NCBI GenBank assembly: GCA_008931825.1
Contig: QXVZ01016111.1
Span: forward strand, 1-59,003
Direction: 5' to 3'
Length of the DNA: 59,003 nt
From: Phallusia fumigata
Taxonomy: Eukaryota; Chordata; Ascidiacea; Phlebobranchia; Ascidiidae
In this document: positions 25,554 through 38,379 of the stretch, piece after piece
Numbering within the stretch: the first letter of the stretch is position 1
How the letters are laid out: each line of letters begins with the position of its first letter
Program-made: the position numbers and the translations under genes
The notes under the pieces: generated by a model
The model's input: the letters and a program-made list of their open reading frames with translations, nothing else
The model's database searches: none
What the model was told of the DNA's origin: nothing

Positions 25554-25934
25554 CCCGGGCAAAAAATCGTCAACAACCGACAGTGTAATTTTGGGCAGAT
25601 ATTAGGCCATCAATCCTAGCCCGACGATCCAATAAACAGCCCAGGGATTGGACTTCAAACGGCCGAGCTATAGAGTGGCCTAATTTCCGCAGATCGAGTC
25701 ATTTTCCATTGGGAAACTGGAGCAACATGTGAAAGGTTTTCATNCCCGGGCAAAAAATCGTCAACAACCGACAGTGTAATTTTGGGCAGATATTAGGCCA
25801 TCAATCCTAGCCCGACGATCCAATAAACAGCCCAGGGATTGGACTTCAAACGGCCGAGCTATAGAGTGGCCTAATTTCCGCAGATCGAGTCATTTTCCTT
25901 TGGGAAACTGGAGCAACAGGTGAAAGGTTTTCAT
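25554..25934. repeat. N-flanked duplication, 190 bp per copy
   Basis: 25554-25743 repeats at 25745-25934 with an offset of 191 bases and very few differences (for example cattgg/tttgg and catgtg/caggtg). A single N at 25744 lies exactly at the junction. This has the signature of an unmerged contig overlap. Confidence 0.85.
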
Positions 25935-28900
25935 CATTCGACAATCAACAGCCTGTGTCTTGTTACGTCCAATGCGAGCAAGGCGATTTGTCCGGCACGT
26001 ACGCTTTGCATTAACCGATGTCGACGGGGACAAATCACCAGCTGTAATTTGATTCCAATCGCTAGCTGAATCGCTCGTTACCGACGGGGCCACAAAGGTC
26101 CCATTGATTTACGTCGTCGCGCGACGGAACCAGTAAAACGCGAGGTGAGGACGGTTCGTTTCGATGCGCACTCGTCTGGCCCCTTAGGGCATATTTCCAA
26201 ATGGTAATATATTTCAAATTGGGTTAAATTACGACCAATCACAGCGTGCCATTGCTTCCTATGATTTGATAATACAGTGTGACGAAAACGGGTAAATAAA
26301 TCCAAACAAAAGCGCTCAAGGACGGATATGCCGCTGTTGAGGTTTCAATACCCACTGAGAGTAATATTTTTTTACCTCACAAGTGAGATTTATTTGATTT
26401 TTCTTTGGTAAGTTTTTACATATTCCGGTAGAGTGCGTCCCGTAGAACAGCATGACTGACCAAGACTTGGTTTCGGATGGTTATGAGTAAATTTACCTGT
26501 TGGTATACAAGACATTTATCCAATCACAAATTAAATCTTTCGTTGCAAAAGTAGCTCACACCTCGCATGTGATTCTTTTTGCGGCGGTTTGGTGGTTTAA
26601 GTGGCAAGCTGGGCGGTAAAGTTTCAAATTGGACACTTCCTTAATTGCCGAGTGTTCGCCGGACGAAATGTCAAGCAACTTGAACCGCTAACGCGAAAAG
26701 AAGGCCGGCACAGTGACTAATTGCGCTGGAACGCGCGGCCTATTTTCGGAGCGGTTTTAATTCTTTGCAAGGAAGTTTAATTGGCGGGAGTGCGGTTGCT
26801 ATGGTGATGTCTCTGCACCACCGTTGCAAACTTGAGTTTGTTGTTAGTCGTTTGGTAAATAGAGCAACAAGAAGTATGTCGATGCGACGCACTCCTAAAA
26901 CAAACCACAAATCCAGCTTTTAAAAAATTGCCGTCACCACTCCTCTCTTCACACCAGTTACTTTCCAACCGCGCATTCTTTTCTTTGCTTTTCCCAATTC
27001 CCGCCTCTAAATGCTGAGCAAACTCGATGGCAATGCATGTACAATACTGAACGATGGCGAATGCCTGTTTTGGTTGTGTTTCAGAACCCACAATGGGCGT
27101 AGCAGAAGTGTTAACGCGAGCCAGTTGGCAAGCTTACCTATCCGCGGCGACAATTATCTCATTAAGTTTGACAGGTTGGATTTGGGCCATTTTTAGGACG
27201 AGCCGTGGCTGCGAGAAAAGTGTCCAGGCCCTTTAAGTGGTTCGTGATGGAGCGACAGCCAAAAAGCCTGTGTCAGGATTCGGCCGAAATTGACACTTGA
27301 ACTGGTAAAAATAAAACCACCGACATGCACGACTCCACACCGAAAGGAAACCGATTCAGCGGTGCGTGACTGTCGACCTCCTAAAACCCCGAGAATGTGT
27401 CGTTTTGACCCGTTAACATGTTCCCTAAACGTCGGTTACCAAAAGAGATTACTGCAATGAACTGTAACGATCGTACTGACCAACTGGCAAAGAGCTTGGT
27501 TATAATGTACGTCATGACATCGCACGACTTTCGTAATGTTTCCATGGTTGACTGCATGAAGCCCTTTCTTCTCCAATGCCGAAGAAGAGTGGCGTATAAC
27601 GTCATATAATTTGAAGTCGATCTTATGACGAGAATAAAATCATTTTTACAGGAAAATCATACGTTACGTCAATAACTCTTAACACTTTTTCTTTGGGTCA
27701 CAGTGTTTAACAAAAAAGCGAAAACATTTTATTATTACACATTAACAAAACATGACAAAACCTCCCACATTTCTAGAAACAGCAGGAGAACATACTTTGC
27801 TTATTCTATCCCCCGAACAAAACAACGCAAAAACTTTTCACGTGCAAGTAAACACGCAAGGTCAAGTGCGGCAACATACGCACTGGGCCCTCATACGCTC
27901 CCCAGTGAAAACAAAAACACGAGCTTTGTATGCGTCACGCCGAAGATGGGTCCCACTTAAGGTCAAGGACACTTGATGCAAAACGCTTAATGTTGGTCAC
28001 GTGGTTCTAGATTTCGCGCCATCGGCGGACACAAATTGGCGGGTAAGCTCATGAGGCGAGGTCAAGCGCGATGCAATTGTTCGACGGGCAAAATGAAGCA
28101 CTTCTGTTTGCAGCGGTAATTAAGCTTTTAACCACATCTTTGCACAATCTTCAGCGCAATTGGCCAAATTTGCCCAAAACAAGATTTTAACGGGACTTTC
28201 CATTTTCCCAGGTGTAACTGTCTGGTTGGTGAACATTTATGCAGCCATCCATTAGGTTTTGAGTGGCAATCATGTTTCTCCCATCAACAAAACGGCGAAA
28301 CCGCCCAGATCCAGTAAAAACCGATGGTTTAACTAACAAGCCACGCAAAAGCCTTGTATTTACAACTTTACAAGGTCTTGGGTTCGCAATTCGACTCGGT
28401 TTCTTGTGTATCCCCAAGCAGAAAATGTGTCCACACCACAACTTTCGTGAATCTCGATGGGTTGAGTCAAAAGTCACCAAAACCATTAAGTATGAAATAT
28501 TTAAACAAAACCTATTACGAAGCATAAACTTTCCCAACGGGCTCATTCTAAGCATAAGGCATATGGATAAAACCAAACAAATGAAGTAACATGAGCACGA
28601 CACAAGCCCGTCGAAATCTTGTTTCTGCTCATCCACGATGGCGTGAAAACCCCGCTCGCTCATGGGAAAAGCATCCTTTAAACTGGAACTATACCACGAC
28701 TGCTCCAGGAAGCACCGTGAAGCAGTTGCGTGTCATTTAAGTCGTCGGTCGTGGTAGATCAGTGTCAGTTTGCACGACGTGAGTGTCATGTGCGTGCTTT
28801 TCCTTCTTGCAGGCATCAGCAGTTTCAACCACAGAGCCTGTATGGAATTTTGCGCAGATAAATCTAATTTCCCGATACGAAAAGCGTGTGCCTGTCCTTA

Positions 28901-31900
28901 GATTGACCTTTACCGGGATTTCACCAAATGTATAGTTGAGGTCTCTTTACAACGTGCAGTAAAATTTTTCCGTGTGTAGCGGTTTGAAATTAGACTTACA
29001 CTTCATTTCCTCAAAGGGTTTTACTGTTACATAAGTTGCCTAATTTGTGCTCCAGATCGATTTTTTGTGCAAGTGATTACACTGAACTGAAATGCATATT
29101 TTTTGGGGGTTTGGAAATTTGTTTTGGTACGTTTCCAACAATTGTTTCTTGGCCCGTTCACATGCACACACCAGTTATTTTCTTACAATTACCACAATTA
29201 CTCTTTTGCGTTTTATTGATACAGACGCAATCTGAAAATCAAAACAATGCCCAGAAAGTGGTTTCTGCTAACATTGCTTCGCAAGTCAACAACACAGCAT
29301 TGCCCACCGGCATTTACGTCGAAAATTGGCTTCTTGCGGTTAACGTTTTTCTGGAAAATCGTGTCGTTACCGAAGTCGGCGTGACCTTCCGTGAAAGATC
29401 ATGTTTGGAATTACGAGCTTCACGACTTATTAGGTTTCCACCATTTCCGTTTGGTGCAGATTGTGACACCCGGAAATAGGGTGAAGTGGTGTTGGCTTGT
29501 GAACTGGCTGCAAAAAGCGGGCAAACGCTTTGGCGCAATCTTAGGAAACATTTTCAAAGAAAACTCGGCTGGCCACATGGGTAAATTATTTTCTGTCAAT
29601 AGTTACTGCTTATAGGCGCAATAACTGCGGTTTTCTAAATGTATGTATGACAAAGCCAAAGTGCAATTCCCGGGTCAACATATTTTCTACGTTAGCGTTT
29701 ATAACATACTGCTATGTGACTGCGAAAAACTTAACCGAATTTTAAATGGATCACGATTCGAAATTATGTTTCAGCGTTAGAAATTTATTTCCAAACCTTC
29801 CGATCTGCAGAGAGACTGCATTTATCACGATTTCGTATAATTACCAGCCAAGCAGGTGTATAGAGCCTGAGGTTTGCGGAAGTTCCGTATGTTTAAACTT
29901 CAACGTGAATCCGGATTTTTCTTGTTGACGTTGCGATTTAATCCTCTGGTGGCGCGCGTCAAAACAACGGATTTGCAGAAGTGCGGGTCAATAGCGAACG
30001 CGAAGACCGGGGTTGGGAGAAACGCTCCACACAAAGTTCAAAACCATTTTCTTGAGGGAGAACCGAAAATAAGGCAAAAACCGGAAGAAGATTGGACAAA
30101 AAAAGACTGGCAAAACCGTTGCTATGTAATAGGCACGTGACAAAAACGCTATAAAAAGTCAATGTTTTGGATATTTAGGTAATGAATGTTTCTTCCGCCG
30201 AGTGTGTATTTGTACTTTTTTGCGAGTAGCCTTGCCAACTTTATGTCAGAATCTTAGGTTGACGACGCAGATACTCGCACCATTACTCGTTAGCGTAACC
30301 CCAGAGACTTGCCACTCTACAAAGCGTGTCATTTCTGTATTTACACTTGCCATACTTTGGCGATGGATTTTTGGTTTTCTGGGTCAGCATTGATCCGCAG
30401 ATAATACGACAACTCATCGGCATGACTCAACCCGCGTGATTCATAATTTCAATGCTGGATAGTTTTCTTTTTTGTCCGCATGTACTCTGAACCGGACGCA
30501 ACCGTCTTTAATTACAGGTTAGCTACGTTACGGGGCAACCAATTACAAGGTGGGGTGACCCAGCGATTCACGCAATCATCGCTCGAATAGGGTTAAATAT
30601 CTTTCATTAACGTGTGACAAAGGCTGGCCCTCGATTTCGATTTAAATTTGGCGGTTTGACGAAGCAATTTAGTTGTTGTGTACCGCTATGGCACGCGAGG
30701 CAATTTTAAACTGGCAATTTTGATGGTTATTTTGCGCTTTTTAGCTATTTTGTTGCTGTAAGGTGATAGGCCGCCTGAGCGTGGGACGAAAACACAAGGT
30801 TAGTCCCGACGAGTGATGCTAATTTTGGAGTTTGTATATCAGCAATAATCATAACTAATCCCAATGTGTAGGATGTACGACAAATTTAGTTCATTGCGCA
30901 AAACCAATTGTGTGTTTTTTTGTGATTATGACGAGATTGTTTATCTGACTTGGTGACCACACTAAACAAAGCCTCTTAAAATTCCAAACGGCTGGTTGGC
31001 TTGTTTTATCAGCGAGATTCTCGTATTAACAAAATTATCTCAACCAATAAGGGCGAAGAAGATTCGAATTGACATTCAATATTAAGAATGTGAAATTAGT
31101 TTCTGTTTAACGAGATAAGAGCCATATGGTGCGTGTGTGTTATGCGATGCGATCTTGTAAGACCGCGGGCAGCTGGCATGCGCAGCATCTTTGCACATTA
31201 TCGCCGGCGTCCAAAAAGCGTCGAGCGCAAACGCAGGCACTTTTCCCAGCTTCCAAACCCGACTACGCGCAGCTCAACTTTTTTTAGCTAAGCCACAGTT
31301 TGCTTTTAGCCCTATTCACCAGCTGCTTGGCGGCCAGGGGTCGTCGTGGTGCCAAGTAACAGACTTTAGACCCTACACCTGTCCTTTTCTGATGTCCCAA
31401 GGGAAAACTTGGATTGCATTTCGGTTTTTCAATGACAGGACAGCAAATTCATTTAGCCTGATTTGGGGAAATTTTCTTGCATTGCGCGGTAAGATCGATA
31501 CACGGCTTGTACGCATGATGACGTTTCGTGCCTAATATTGTTAGGACCAAGCAGCAGGCAAGGGTCGCATAAAGTTCGTAGGCAAGGTTTTGTTGCTAGT
31601 GGTGTTTAGAAAACGATTAAACGTGTATATTTCCTTGCAATCGCTAAAATTATTGCCTTGCCAGATGAAAAGGATAAGTATTTGATTTTAGGGATACTCT
31701 TCAGGCATAAACCGACATAAAACCATCGGGGATGTTAAAAATCATTTGCATTTGAAAAAATGTCACCGCGAAACTAGTCATAAAAACATGGTAACTATCT
31801 CAAATTTTTGTTAGTGAGAGGACCACATAACAAACCGAAACGATATGCTTACATCAGCCACCACCATATAAACAGACAGATTACTAGGGCATGATGAACT

Positions 31901-34900
31901 ATTTCCCTAAATTAACAACATAACGACTACTACCCGTTTGCTAATGGTATGTTTTACTGTGTTATAAACAACAATCGTAGGCTAGCTATTGTAAAAACGT
32001 GTAGGGGTTTGTATAACAGTCATATCAAAGATACGGTTGTAAATTCGGAACGTGTCACATCAGGGTTAGTCAATGGACAGTTTTTAAACTCAGGCGGTCA
32101 TTTGTATGGGCATAAAACAGGGAAAACCCCCAAATTTGGTCACAGATAAAATTGATAAACACCGCATTTGCAAGATGTACAAAAACAATGTTGTTGGTAA
32201 CGACCCTGCGTATCTTTACCCACTACAAATGCATGCCCGGGAAAGGTATTCAAGCTTAGGCAACAAAAATGCCAAACCTAGTTTAAACTCGTGATCGACA
32301 GGGATGTCTTAGGCAACCATATCTTTCTTCTTCAATCCGGAAATTCGCGGTGGCGCCGTCGATTCATCATTTAACGGCACAAACCGAGGCGGCAATGCAT
32401 ATTTGCGGGCCAAGAGCTAGGAGAAAAGGGCCTCCCATCATAAGAGCACTGTCCTGTTTTCACGAGACTTGTAATCTCAAAGCAGCTGCCTTGACTTCAC
32501 GGCTGATTGATTCCGCTTAGTTTTGCATGCAAATTTCCTGCGGTGACGCGCGAAGGAATTCCAGGAGTTCGTGGGACAGCAGTGTGCGCAAGTCTTGCAA
32601 TCAACAAAGATTTCTTACAAAGTGACTTAAGTGATTTTAAAGCCCGCGTTTCAGGTCAAGTGGCATTCCACGGAAGTACACAAGTCCGTTGTCAAGCCCC
32701 AGCATTTAACTCTCCACAAAGTCGAAAACAAAGTTTAACCAGTGGCAATGTTTTTAGATAAACTAAACCCAGCATGTCAGCAGATTTGCCCAATTTCGAC
32801 AACAAACCGCGAATAGTGACTTTTACCACAAAAAATACATACAGCTTAGTCCAATTACAGCTTTAAATGTGAACAGTGCAGATGTTATCTTTTAAAAAAA
32901 CGTTCACTGAGCCAGATGCTGAACAAGAATTGAATGCTAACTATTAAAATTGTACAAGTGTTCAAATAGGAAGCTCTAACATTGTGTCAACAACAGTGCT
33001 AAGAGCTCATATCATTTCAGGAACCACTGGCCCAAGGGGCCGTATCATTGGACGTCGGTTAACAGCACCATTCACACACAGGCCGCCGAGACGCCGTTGA
33101 GCCGCGGCAAAGTCAAACAACAAGGTTTTCTTTCTTCCCACGGTACCAGGCTAAGTTTGTCAGACGTTCTTTGTTCTCCAGTCGGGCACGCTTGGCTGCA
33201 CGCACGAGGTGAACGGCGGGAAGGCGCCGAAGCTGCTCTTTTCCCCCACCTTGCGTCCAATATTGATTTTCGGTTTCAAGGGCCTTAACGATGATATGAT
33301 TGGCGCAAAATGCTTAAGGTCTTGTTTTGATAAGATCCAGCACCTATTTATATGGCTCGGTGTTTTTAAACGCACCATAAAATACGTGTACATATGACAT
33401 ATTAAGTACGTTTTCGTGCATTTATGCCAACGTATTTTTTCCAGCTGAGATACAAAACCCTAAAACTTTTGATGCGACACAGACCAATTTACACTATGCT
33501 ACACTGAATAGCAATTTGCATGTTTAAACAGGCCCTTCTTAAACATGCAAAGTATAGTTTGCAAATAGTAATGTCGAGTTATATGTGTCAAAGCAGCAAT
33601 GTTTCTCAAACGATATATTGCATTACTGCTAAAGTCCTAAGGTAGAATCTGAATACGTATGTGTAGAAAACAGACGTTTGTAAGCACTGGGCTTGGCTTG
33701 CAATAATAAACCCCACCTAAAGACGAGCAGGTGGCTGTTGCTACCTCTACAGCGGCACGAGCTCCAAGAAAAACAATTATGCATCCTGATCGAATTATGA
33801 CGCACGAAAGCAGGCCTTCTGCGGTCAGGTGAAAGTCAGTTTGACCTCGGACGCCGCTTCAGCGCAGAAACCGTGTCAATACAAAACAACGGAATCAAAT
33901 TATCCAGCCGGGTTGCCTAGGACACCGGCTGCGGCGTTTCGCCAAACTGTGACTGGTATCATCAAACATCCACGGCCGATGAAGTTCTAGGATTTAAATT
34001 AACATTTTACTATGTGGTTTTAAAATTGGGCATGTATTTTTGTTGGTTGTAAAACTTTGGCCACTGCATTTGGTTTCTGACGCCAGGAAAGGGAGAGGGT
34101 CTTGCGAAGTACTCCACAAGTTCACGGAATGAATTCAACTGTCGGTATTGCCCCTTGGCGCCCAAGCAATTTCGTTTTTATAAAATAAGATTGACAAAGA
34201 GAGTTGCTGCAAAAACAACACTTGCCTCTTAATTCGCCGAAATCGCGTTATGCAACATATGGAAACAACGATAAGCTGACCGGCCATTGTTTAATCACTC
34301 CCTTTAGAAGTGCAACGAGAGAAAAGCGCTTCGCAGTACAACATCGCAACAGCAGGTGTTTAAATACGGAAACATAGGTTTACAGATTTGTTTGATATAT
34401 GTGGGACCATAGAAGTACCCAATGTATATAGGGCATGTACGTCATTGAATAGTACGGTACAGTTTGTATCGCGATATTAAATTAAGGTAATGTGTAGCAG
34501 ATACGCATTTAACACATAAATTTTGAAGTTGTGAAATCCAAACACCGCAGTTATGCGCGTCATGGTGTGTAGTTTGACAGACAACAATTTTTAGAAACCC
34601 TTAACAGCATCGACCCAGGCTAACAGTCCAAACTCCAAAGCGGGCGGTGGCGCTTGAATGGTCATGAAAGGAATAGTCAAGTAGCTTTCTATAGCTCCTC
34701 GAACGCTGGGCCGCCATCCCCGAGAGAGCAAGAGAAACGGAGGCGTATCAAATTGCTGCGGCAGCGCGCGACGGACCTTTCTTCCACTCTGTCGCCTTTC
34801 ACATCAGCTCGACTGTGATCAATGGACGTTGGTGACGGTTTTTGTCGAGCCAACGGGTCCCCTTTAAGGCTAATTGGTTTGGTGTTGGGGTGGAAAGGGG

Positions 34901-34910
34901 GTAGGGGGAT
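25935..34910. other. Gene-poor stretch, no gene recognised
   Basis: About 9 kb without a recognisable gene. The longest open frame (28187-28663, minus, 158 codons) overlaps a 108-codon frame on the other strand; neither resembles a known protein. 29036-29479 (+, 147 codons) and 31191-31535 (+, 114 codons) are likewise unsupported. Together with 10.7-25.5 kb this makes an unusually long gap for a compact genome, so long-range regulatory DNA or an unrecognised noncoding transcript is possible. Confidence 0.4.
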
Positions 34911-35543
34911 TTAGTTTCTGATGACTGGTCCCGCCTCCACGATAACAGTAGGCGGCAAACAGTAATAGTCGGTGTCCGGTTCCTTTTTAGTGGAAAGCAC
35001 CCTGCTCCTCATATTGTGTGGTAAACCGCCAAATGAATAAACTCTATGCTCTCGGTTCAGTATTTCGAAGTTCAGGACCACGGCATCTACCACAATTTTG
35101 AGGCAAGTGCCTTTATAATACGGGATGTAACTAACTGAGCTGTGTCCTGGATAAACGATGATTGGCGATTTCTCGAAAGCAATTTTTTTTATTTTACACG
35201 CGTTCACGTTTATATTTGTTTTATCTTCTGCCTGAACACACAAGGAAGTTGCAAAGAGCTTTTGCTCAAGACAAAAACCAGGACTAGCCTATTCTACAGG
35301 CGCATGTAACCAATGGGAAACTAAAGCGGAGCATTCTTTAAAACTGCAGATCGAATTTCCATACAGGCCGTAATTTATTTCTACGCGTTCGAGCCACGTT
35401 TTCGACTCTCTTAGTGCGAATCGGATTTCACAAGGTGGTGCAATAGCTCTCGCAAGTGTCATAAGCAACCCGCCGTACAAAATCACGTGGTCAAGCGACT
35501 TGACGTCATAAAAAGGTGGACGAATAATCACAACATCTCGGTT
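34911..35543 (-). CDS. Unrecognised two-exon gene (C-terminal part complete)
   Basis: Two adjacent minus-strand frames can be joined by a small intron. The upstream part is open from 35543 to 35289 and the downstream part from about 35231 to the stop at 34911. A typical acceptor (TGTGTGTTCAG) precedes the residues AEDKTN of the second part. A phase-0 donor GTAGAA in the first part would make an intron of about 70 bases. The first part has no ATG at its left edge, so translation may start at an internal Met or in a further upstream exon. The protein would be about 180 residues, beta-rich in appearance, with no domain I recognise. The first part is duplicated at 36867-37121 by the assembly duplication. 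Confidence 0.4.
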
Positions 35544-35994
35544 TTATAACATCTGCACTACTAACTTTCTTCCCCCCAAAACGATTTTGCACTGTCAGTG
35601 TTGTTTGCTGTGAACTCGAAGTGATGTTGCCTATGTATAACTAGTTGCTAGCTCTTATTGAAACAATCACCCGAAACAAAAAACGGTAATATCACCTGGA
35701 TAAGCGGTAGGCGCAAATAGCGGATATGTTATGTGCTTTTGTTTGGCTGTCTACAGCTGCTTTGTACAAGCTTAGTGGTAATGATTGCTAACTGCTCTTT
35801 AGTATCATCTAGCGGTTTCATAATAGTAAATTGCTCTGCAGTTGCTAGGGTTCACTTTTTCGTACTTGCACAACGGCCTTGACCTTTCACTAGTGCTTGT
35901 ACATTTATTAACTAATTTTCAATGAAAACGATAACAATATTTTTCTGATTTACTAGTTTGTTTGACAATTCCAAAGTTTACCGATGTCCGTAAT

Positions 35995-36396
35995 TTACAA
36001 GTCACAGGTTTCATATGTTCCATCATCCAGCATGTAAGCTCCGTAGGGTGACACGTAGCTCCCGGTAAACCCCCTGGCGCTTCGGTTGAAGTCTTTCTCC
36101 TCGGGCGGGGGCGGTGGGGCTTCGCAGGTGAATTCCCATGGCTTCGGGCTGTACCACTTTGTCAATGGAAGTGCATTGGGACTCATAAAAGTCATGTCCG
36201 GAAGAGGAGGCGGCTGGAGGAGTGGTGGAGGTGGGATCGTCTCCTCCTCCGCTCCGAGCTCTTCACTTTTTACAGGCACGATTTCCGGGGTTGGTGGCTT
36301 GGCTTCGGGTTCTTTGACCAGGGCGAATTTTTCGGAGCGTTCAAACCTTTTCTGTGTAGTTAAGGATAATTGAGCAAACGCCCTAAGTCTGGACAT
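35995..36396 (-). CDS. Proline-rich 133-residue protein, left copy
   Basis: An ATG-initiated frame of 133 codons on the minus strand. The N-terminal half is charged (a TTQKRFERSEKFALVKEPEA-like stretch). The centre is rich in Pro and Glu with runs such as PPPPLLQPPPLP, and the C-terminal part is aromatic and Gly/Tyr-rich, ending in YETCDL. I recognise no family. The frame survives in both copies of the duplication with only a few residue changes near the start, which supports coding. It lies downstream of the four-exon gene at 38380-39166 on the same strand and might be its last exon, although the ATG has a good AAAACATG context and the phases do not join cleanly. Confidence 0.45.
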   Translation of the reverse strand: MSRLRAFAQLSLTTQKRFERSEKFALVKEPEAKPPTPEIVPVKSEELGAEEETIPPPPLLQPPPLPDMTFMSPNALPLTKWYSPKPWEFTCEAPPPPPEEKDFNRSARGFTGSYVSPYGAYMLDDGTYETCDL

Positions 36397-36589
36397 GTTT
36401 TTGATGAGTTGGGTGTATTTTAAGTTAGTCTACTTCATAACAAAAAAGCTATTGTTAAAGGAGCACTAAAGTAATTGCCATGTCAGAACTATGTCGCCAA
36501 AGCACAAAGACGAGCGCCTTAAAAAAGGCGGACTTATTATTTGCCACTATACTTGTTTCTTGGGTTCATAGTAAGCACGCTGCAACACN

Positions 36590-37121
36590 TATTGTGTGGT
36601 AAACCGCCAAATGAATAAACTCTATGCTCTCGGTTCAGTATTTCGAAGTTCAGGACCACGGCATCTACCACAATTTTGAGGCAAGTGCCTTTATAATACG
36701 GGATGTAACTAACTGAGCTGTGTCCTGGATAAACGATGATTGGCGATTTCTCGAAAGCAATTTTTTTTATTTTACACGCGTTCACGTTTATATTTGTTTT
36801 ATCTTCTGCCTGAACACACAAGGAAGTTGCAAAGAGCTTTTGCTCAAGACAAAAACCAGGACTAGCCTATTCTACAGGCGCATGTAACCAATGGGAAACT
36901 AAAGCGGAGCATTCTTTAAAACTGCAGATCGAATTTCCATACAGGCCGTAATTTATTTCTACGCGTTCGAGCCACGTTTTCGACTCTCTTAGTGCGAATC
37001 GGATTTCACAAGGTGGTGCAATAGCTCTCGCAAGTGTCATAAGCAACCCGCCGTACAAAATCACGTGGTCAAGCGACTTGACGTCATAAAAAGGTGGACG
37101 AATAATCACAACATCTCGGTT
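36590..37121 (-). pseudogene. Truncated duplicate of the 34911-35543 gene
   Basis: This repeats the first part (36867-37121) and the start of the second part of the two-exon gene. The N at 36589 cuts it off, so the C-terminal residues are missing and an unrelated tail is read instead. It is best treated as an assembly duplicate of the complete copy to its left, not as a separate gene. Confidence 0.6.
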
Positions 37122-37572
37122 TTATAACATCTGCACTACTAACTTTCTTCCCCCCAAAACGATTTTGCACTGTCAGTGTTGTTTGCTGTGAACTCGAAGT
37201 GATGTTGCCTATGTATAACTAGTTGCTAGCTCTTATTGAAACAATCACCCGAAACAAAAAACGGTAATATCACCTGGATAAGCGGTAGGCGCAAATAGCG
37301 GATATGTTATGTGCTTTTGTTTGGCTGTCTACAGCTGCTTTGTACAAGCTTAGTGGTAATGATTGCTAACTGCTCTTTAGTATCATCTAGCGGTTTCATA
37401 ATAGTAAATTGCTCTGCAGTTGCTAGGGTTCACTTTTTCGTACTTGCACAACGGCCTTGACCTTTCACTAGTGCTTGTACATTTATTAACTAATTTTCAA
37501 TGAAAACGATAACAATATTTTTCTGATTTACTAGTTTGTTTGACAATTCCAAAGTTTACCGATGTCCGTAAT

Positions 37573-37974
37573 TTACAAGTCACAGGTTTCATATGTTCCA
37601 TCATCCAGCATGTAAGCTCCGTAGGGTGACACGTAGCTCCCGGTAAACCCCCTGGCGCTTCGGTTGAAGTCTTTCTCCTCGGGCGGGGGCGGTGGGGCTT
37701 CGCAGGTGAATTCCCATGGCTTCGGGCTGTACCACTTTGTCAATGGAAGTGCATTGGGACTCATAAAAGTCATGTCCGGAAGAGGAGGCGGCTGGAGGAG
37801 TGGTGGAGGTGGGATCGTCTCCTCCTCCGCTCCGAGCTCTTCACTTTTTACAGGCACGATTTCCGGGGTTGGTGGCCTGGCTTCGGGTTCTTTGACCAGG
37901 GCGAATTTTTCGGAGCGTTCAAACCTTTTCTGTGTAGTTAACGGTAATTTAGCAAACGCCTCAAGTCTGGACAT
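37573..37974 (-). CDS. Proline-rich 133-residue protein, right copy
   Basis: Second copy of the 133-codon frame at 35995-36396. It differs by about five residues, four of them in the first ten codons plus one Lys/Arg change further in. The remaining sequence is the same. Being contiguous with the sequence that carries the four-exon gene at 38380-39166, this copy is the one most likely to be in its natural context. Function unknown. Confidence 0.45.
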   Translation of the reverse strand: MSRLEAFAKLPLTTQKRFERSEKFALVKEPEARPPTPEIVPVKSEELGAEEETIPPPPLLQPPPLPDMTFMSPNALPLTKWYSPKPWEFTCEAPPPPPEEKDFNRSARGFTGSYVSPYGAYMLDDGTYETCDL

Positions 37975-38379
37975 GTTTTTGTTGAGTTGGGTGTATTTTA
38001 AGTTAGTTTACTTGGTAACACAAAAGCTATTGTTAGAGGAGCACTAAAGTAATTGCCATGTCAGAACTATGTCACCGAAGTACAAAGACGAGCGCCTTAA
38101 AAAAGGCGGACCCTATGTTTGCCACTGTACTTGTTTCTTGGGTTTCTTGGGTAGTAAGCACGCTGCAACACGTGTGGCAAAAATAGATAAGTTAGGATAC
38201 CAGCAGCACACCAACGAAGTTTGAAAATTAATTATTATTGGTTAGGTGTTTCCTTTACCAAACGCGGCTAAGAATTTAGGGCCAAGGACTTTACTAGTTA
38301 ATTCGGCTCTGTTTTTATTGGCTATGAAGTTTATTACTTTCAATCGCTTAGACAAATTAATAGGTCACCAACTTGTTAC

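Larger units (their letters stand above)
35012..38171. repeat. N-flanked 1.58-kb duplication
   Basis: 35012-36588 and 36590-38171 are two copies of one locus with a period of 1578 bases and a single N between them at 36589. The leftmost roughly 1.25 kb of each copy reads as identical, whereas the rightmost roughly 250 bases (from about 36316 and 37894) differ at many positions, including amino-acid changes at the start of the proline-rich frame and small indels. Two contigs that overlap but were not joined, with one switching haplotype near its end, would explain this. The true genome probably has one copy. Confidence 0.85.

Noticed and set aside
28187..28663. 158-codon minus-strand frame
   Set aside because: Overlaps a 108-codon plus-strand frame, has no family resemblance and no splice context; likely chance.
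35400..35460. The minus-strand frame has APPCEIRF, similar to LPPCDIRF of the array domain
   Set aside because: Similarity stops after eight residues and the LDNRRLY core is absent. I regard it as coincidence until a profile search says otherwise.
35012..38171. Two separate proline-rich genes in tandem
   Set aside because: The N at the junction and identity over more than a kilobase indicate an unmerged contig overlap.
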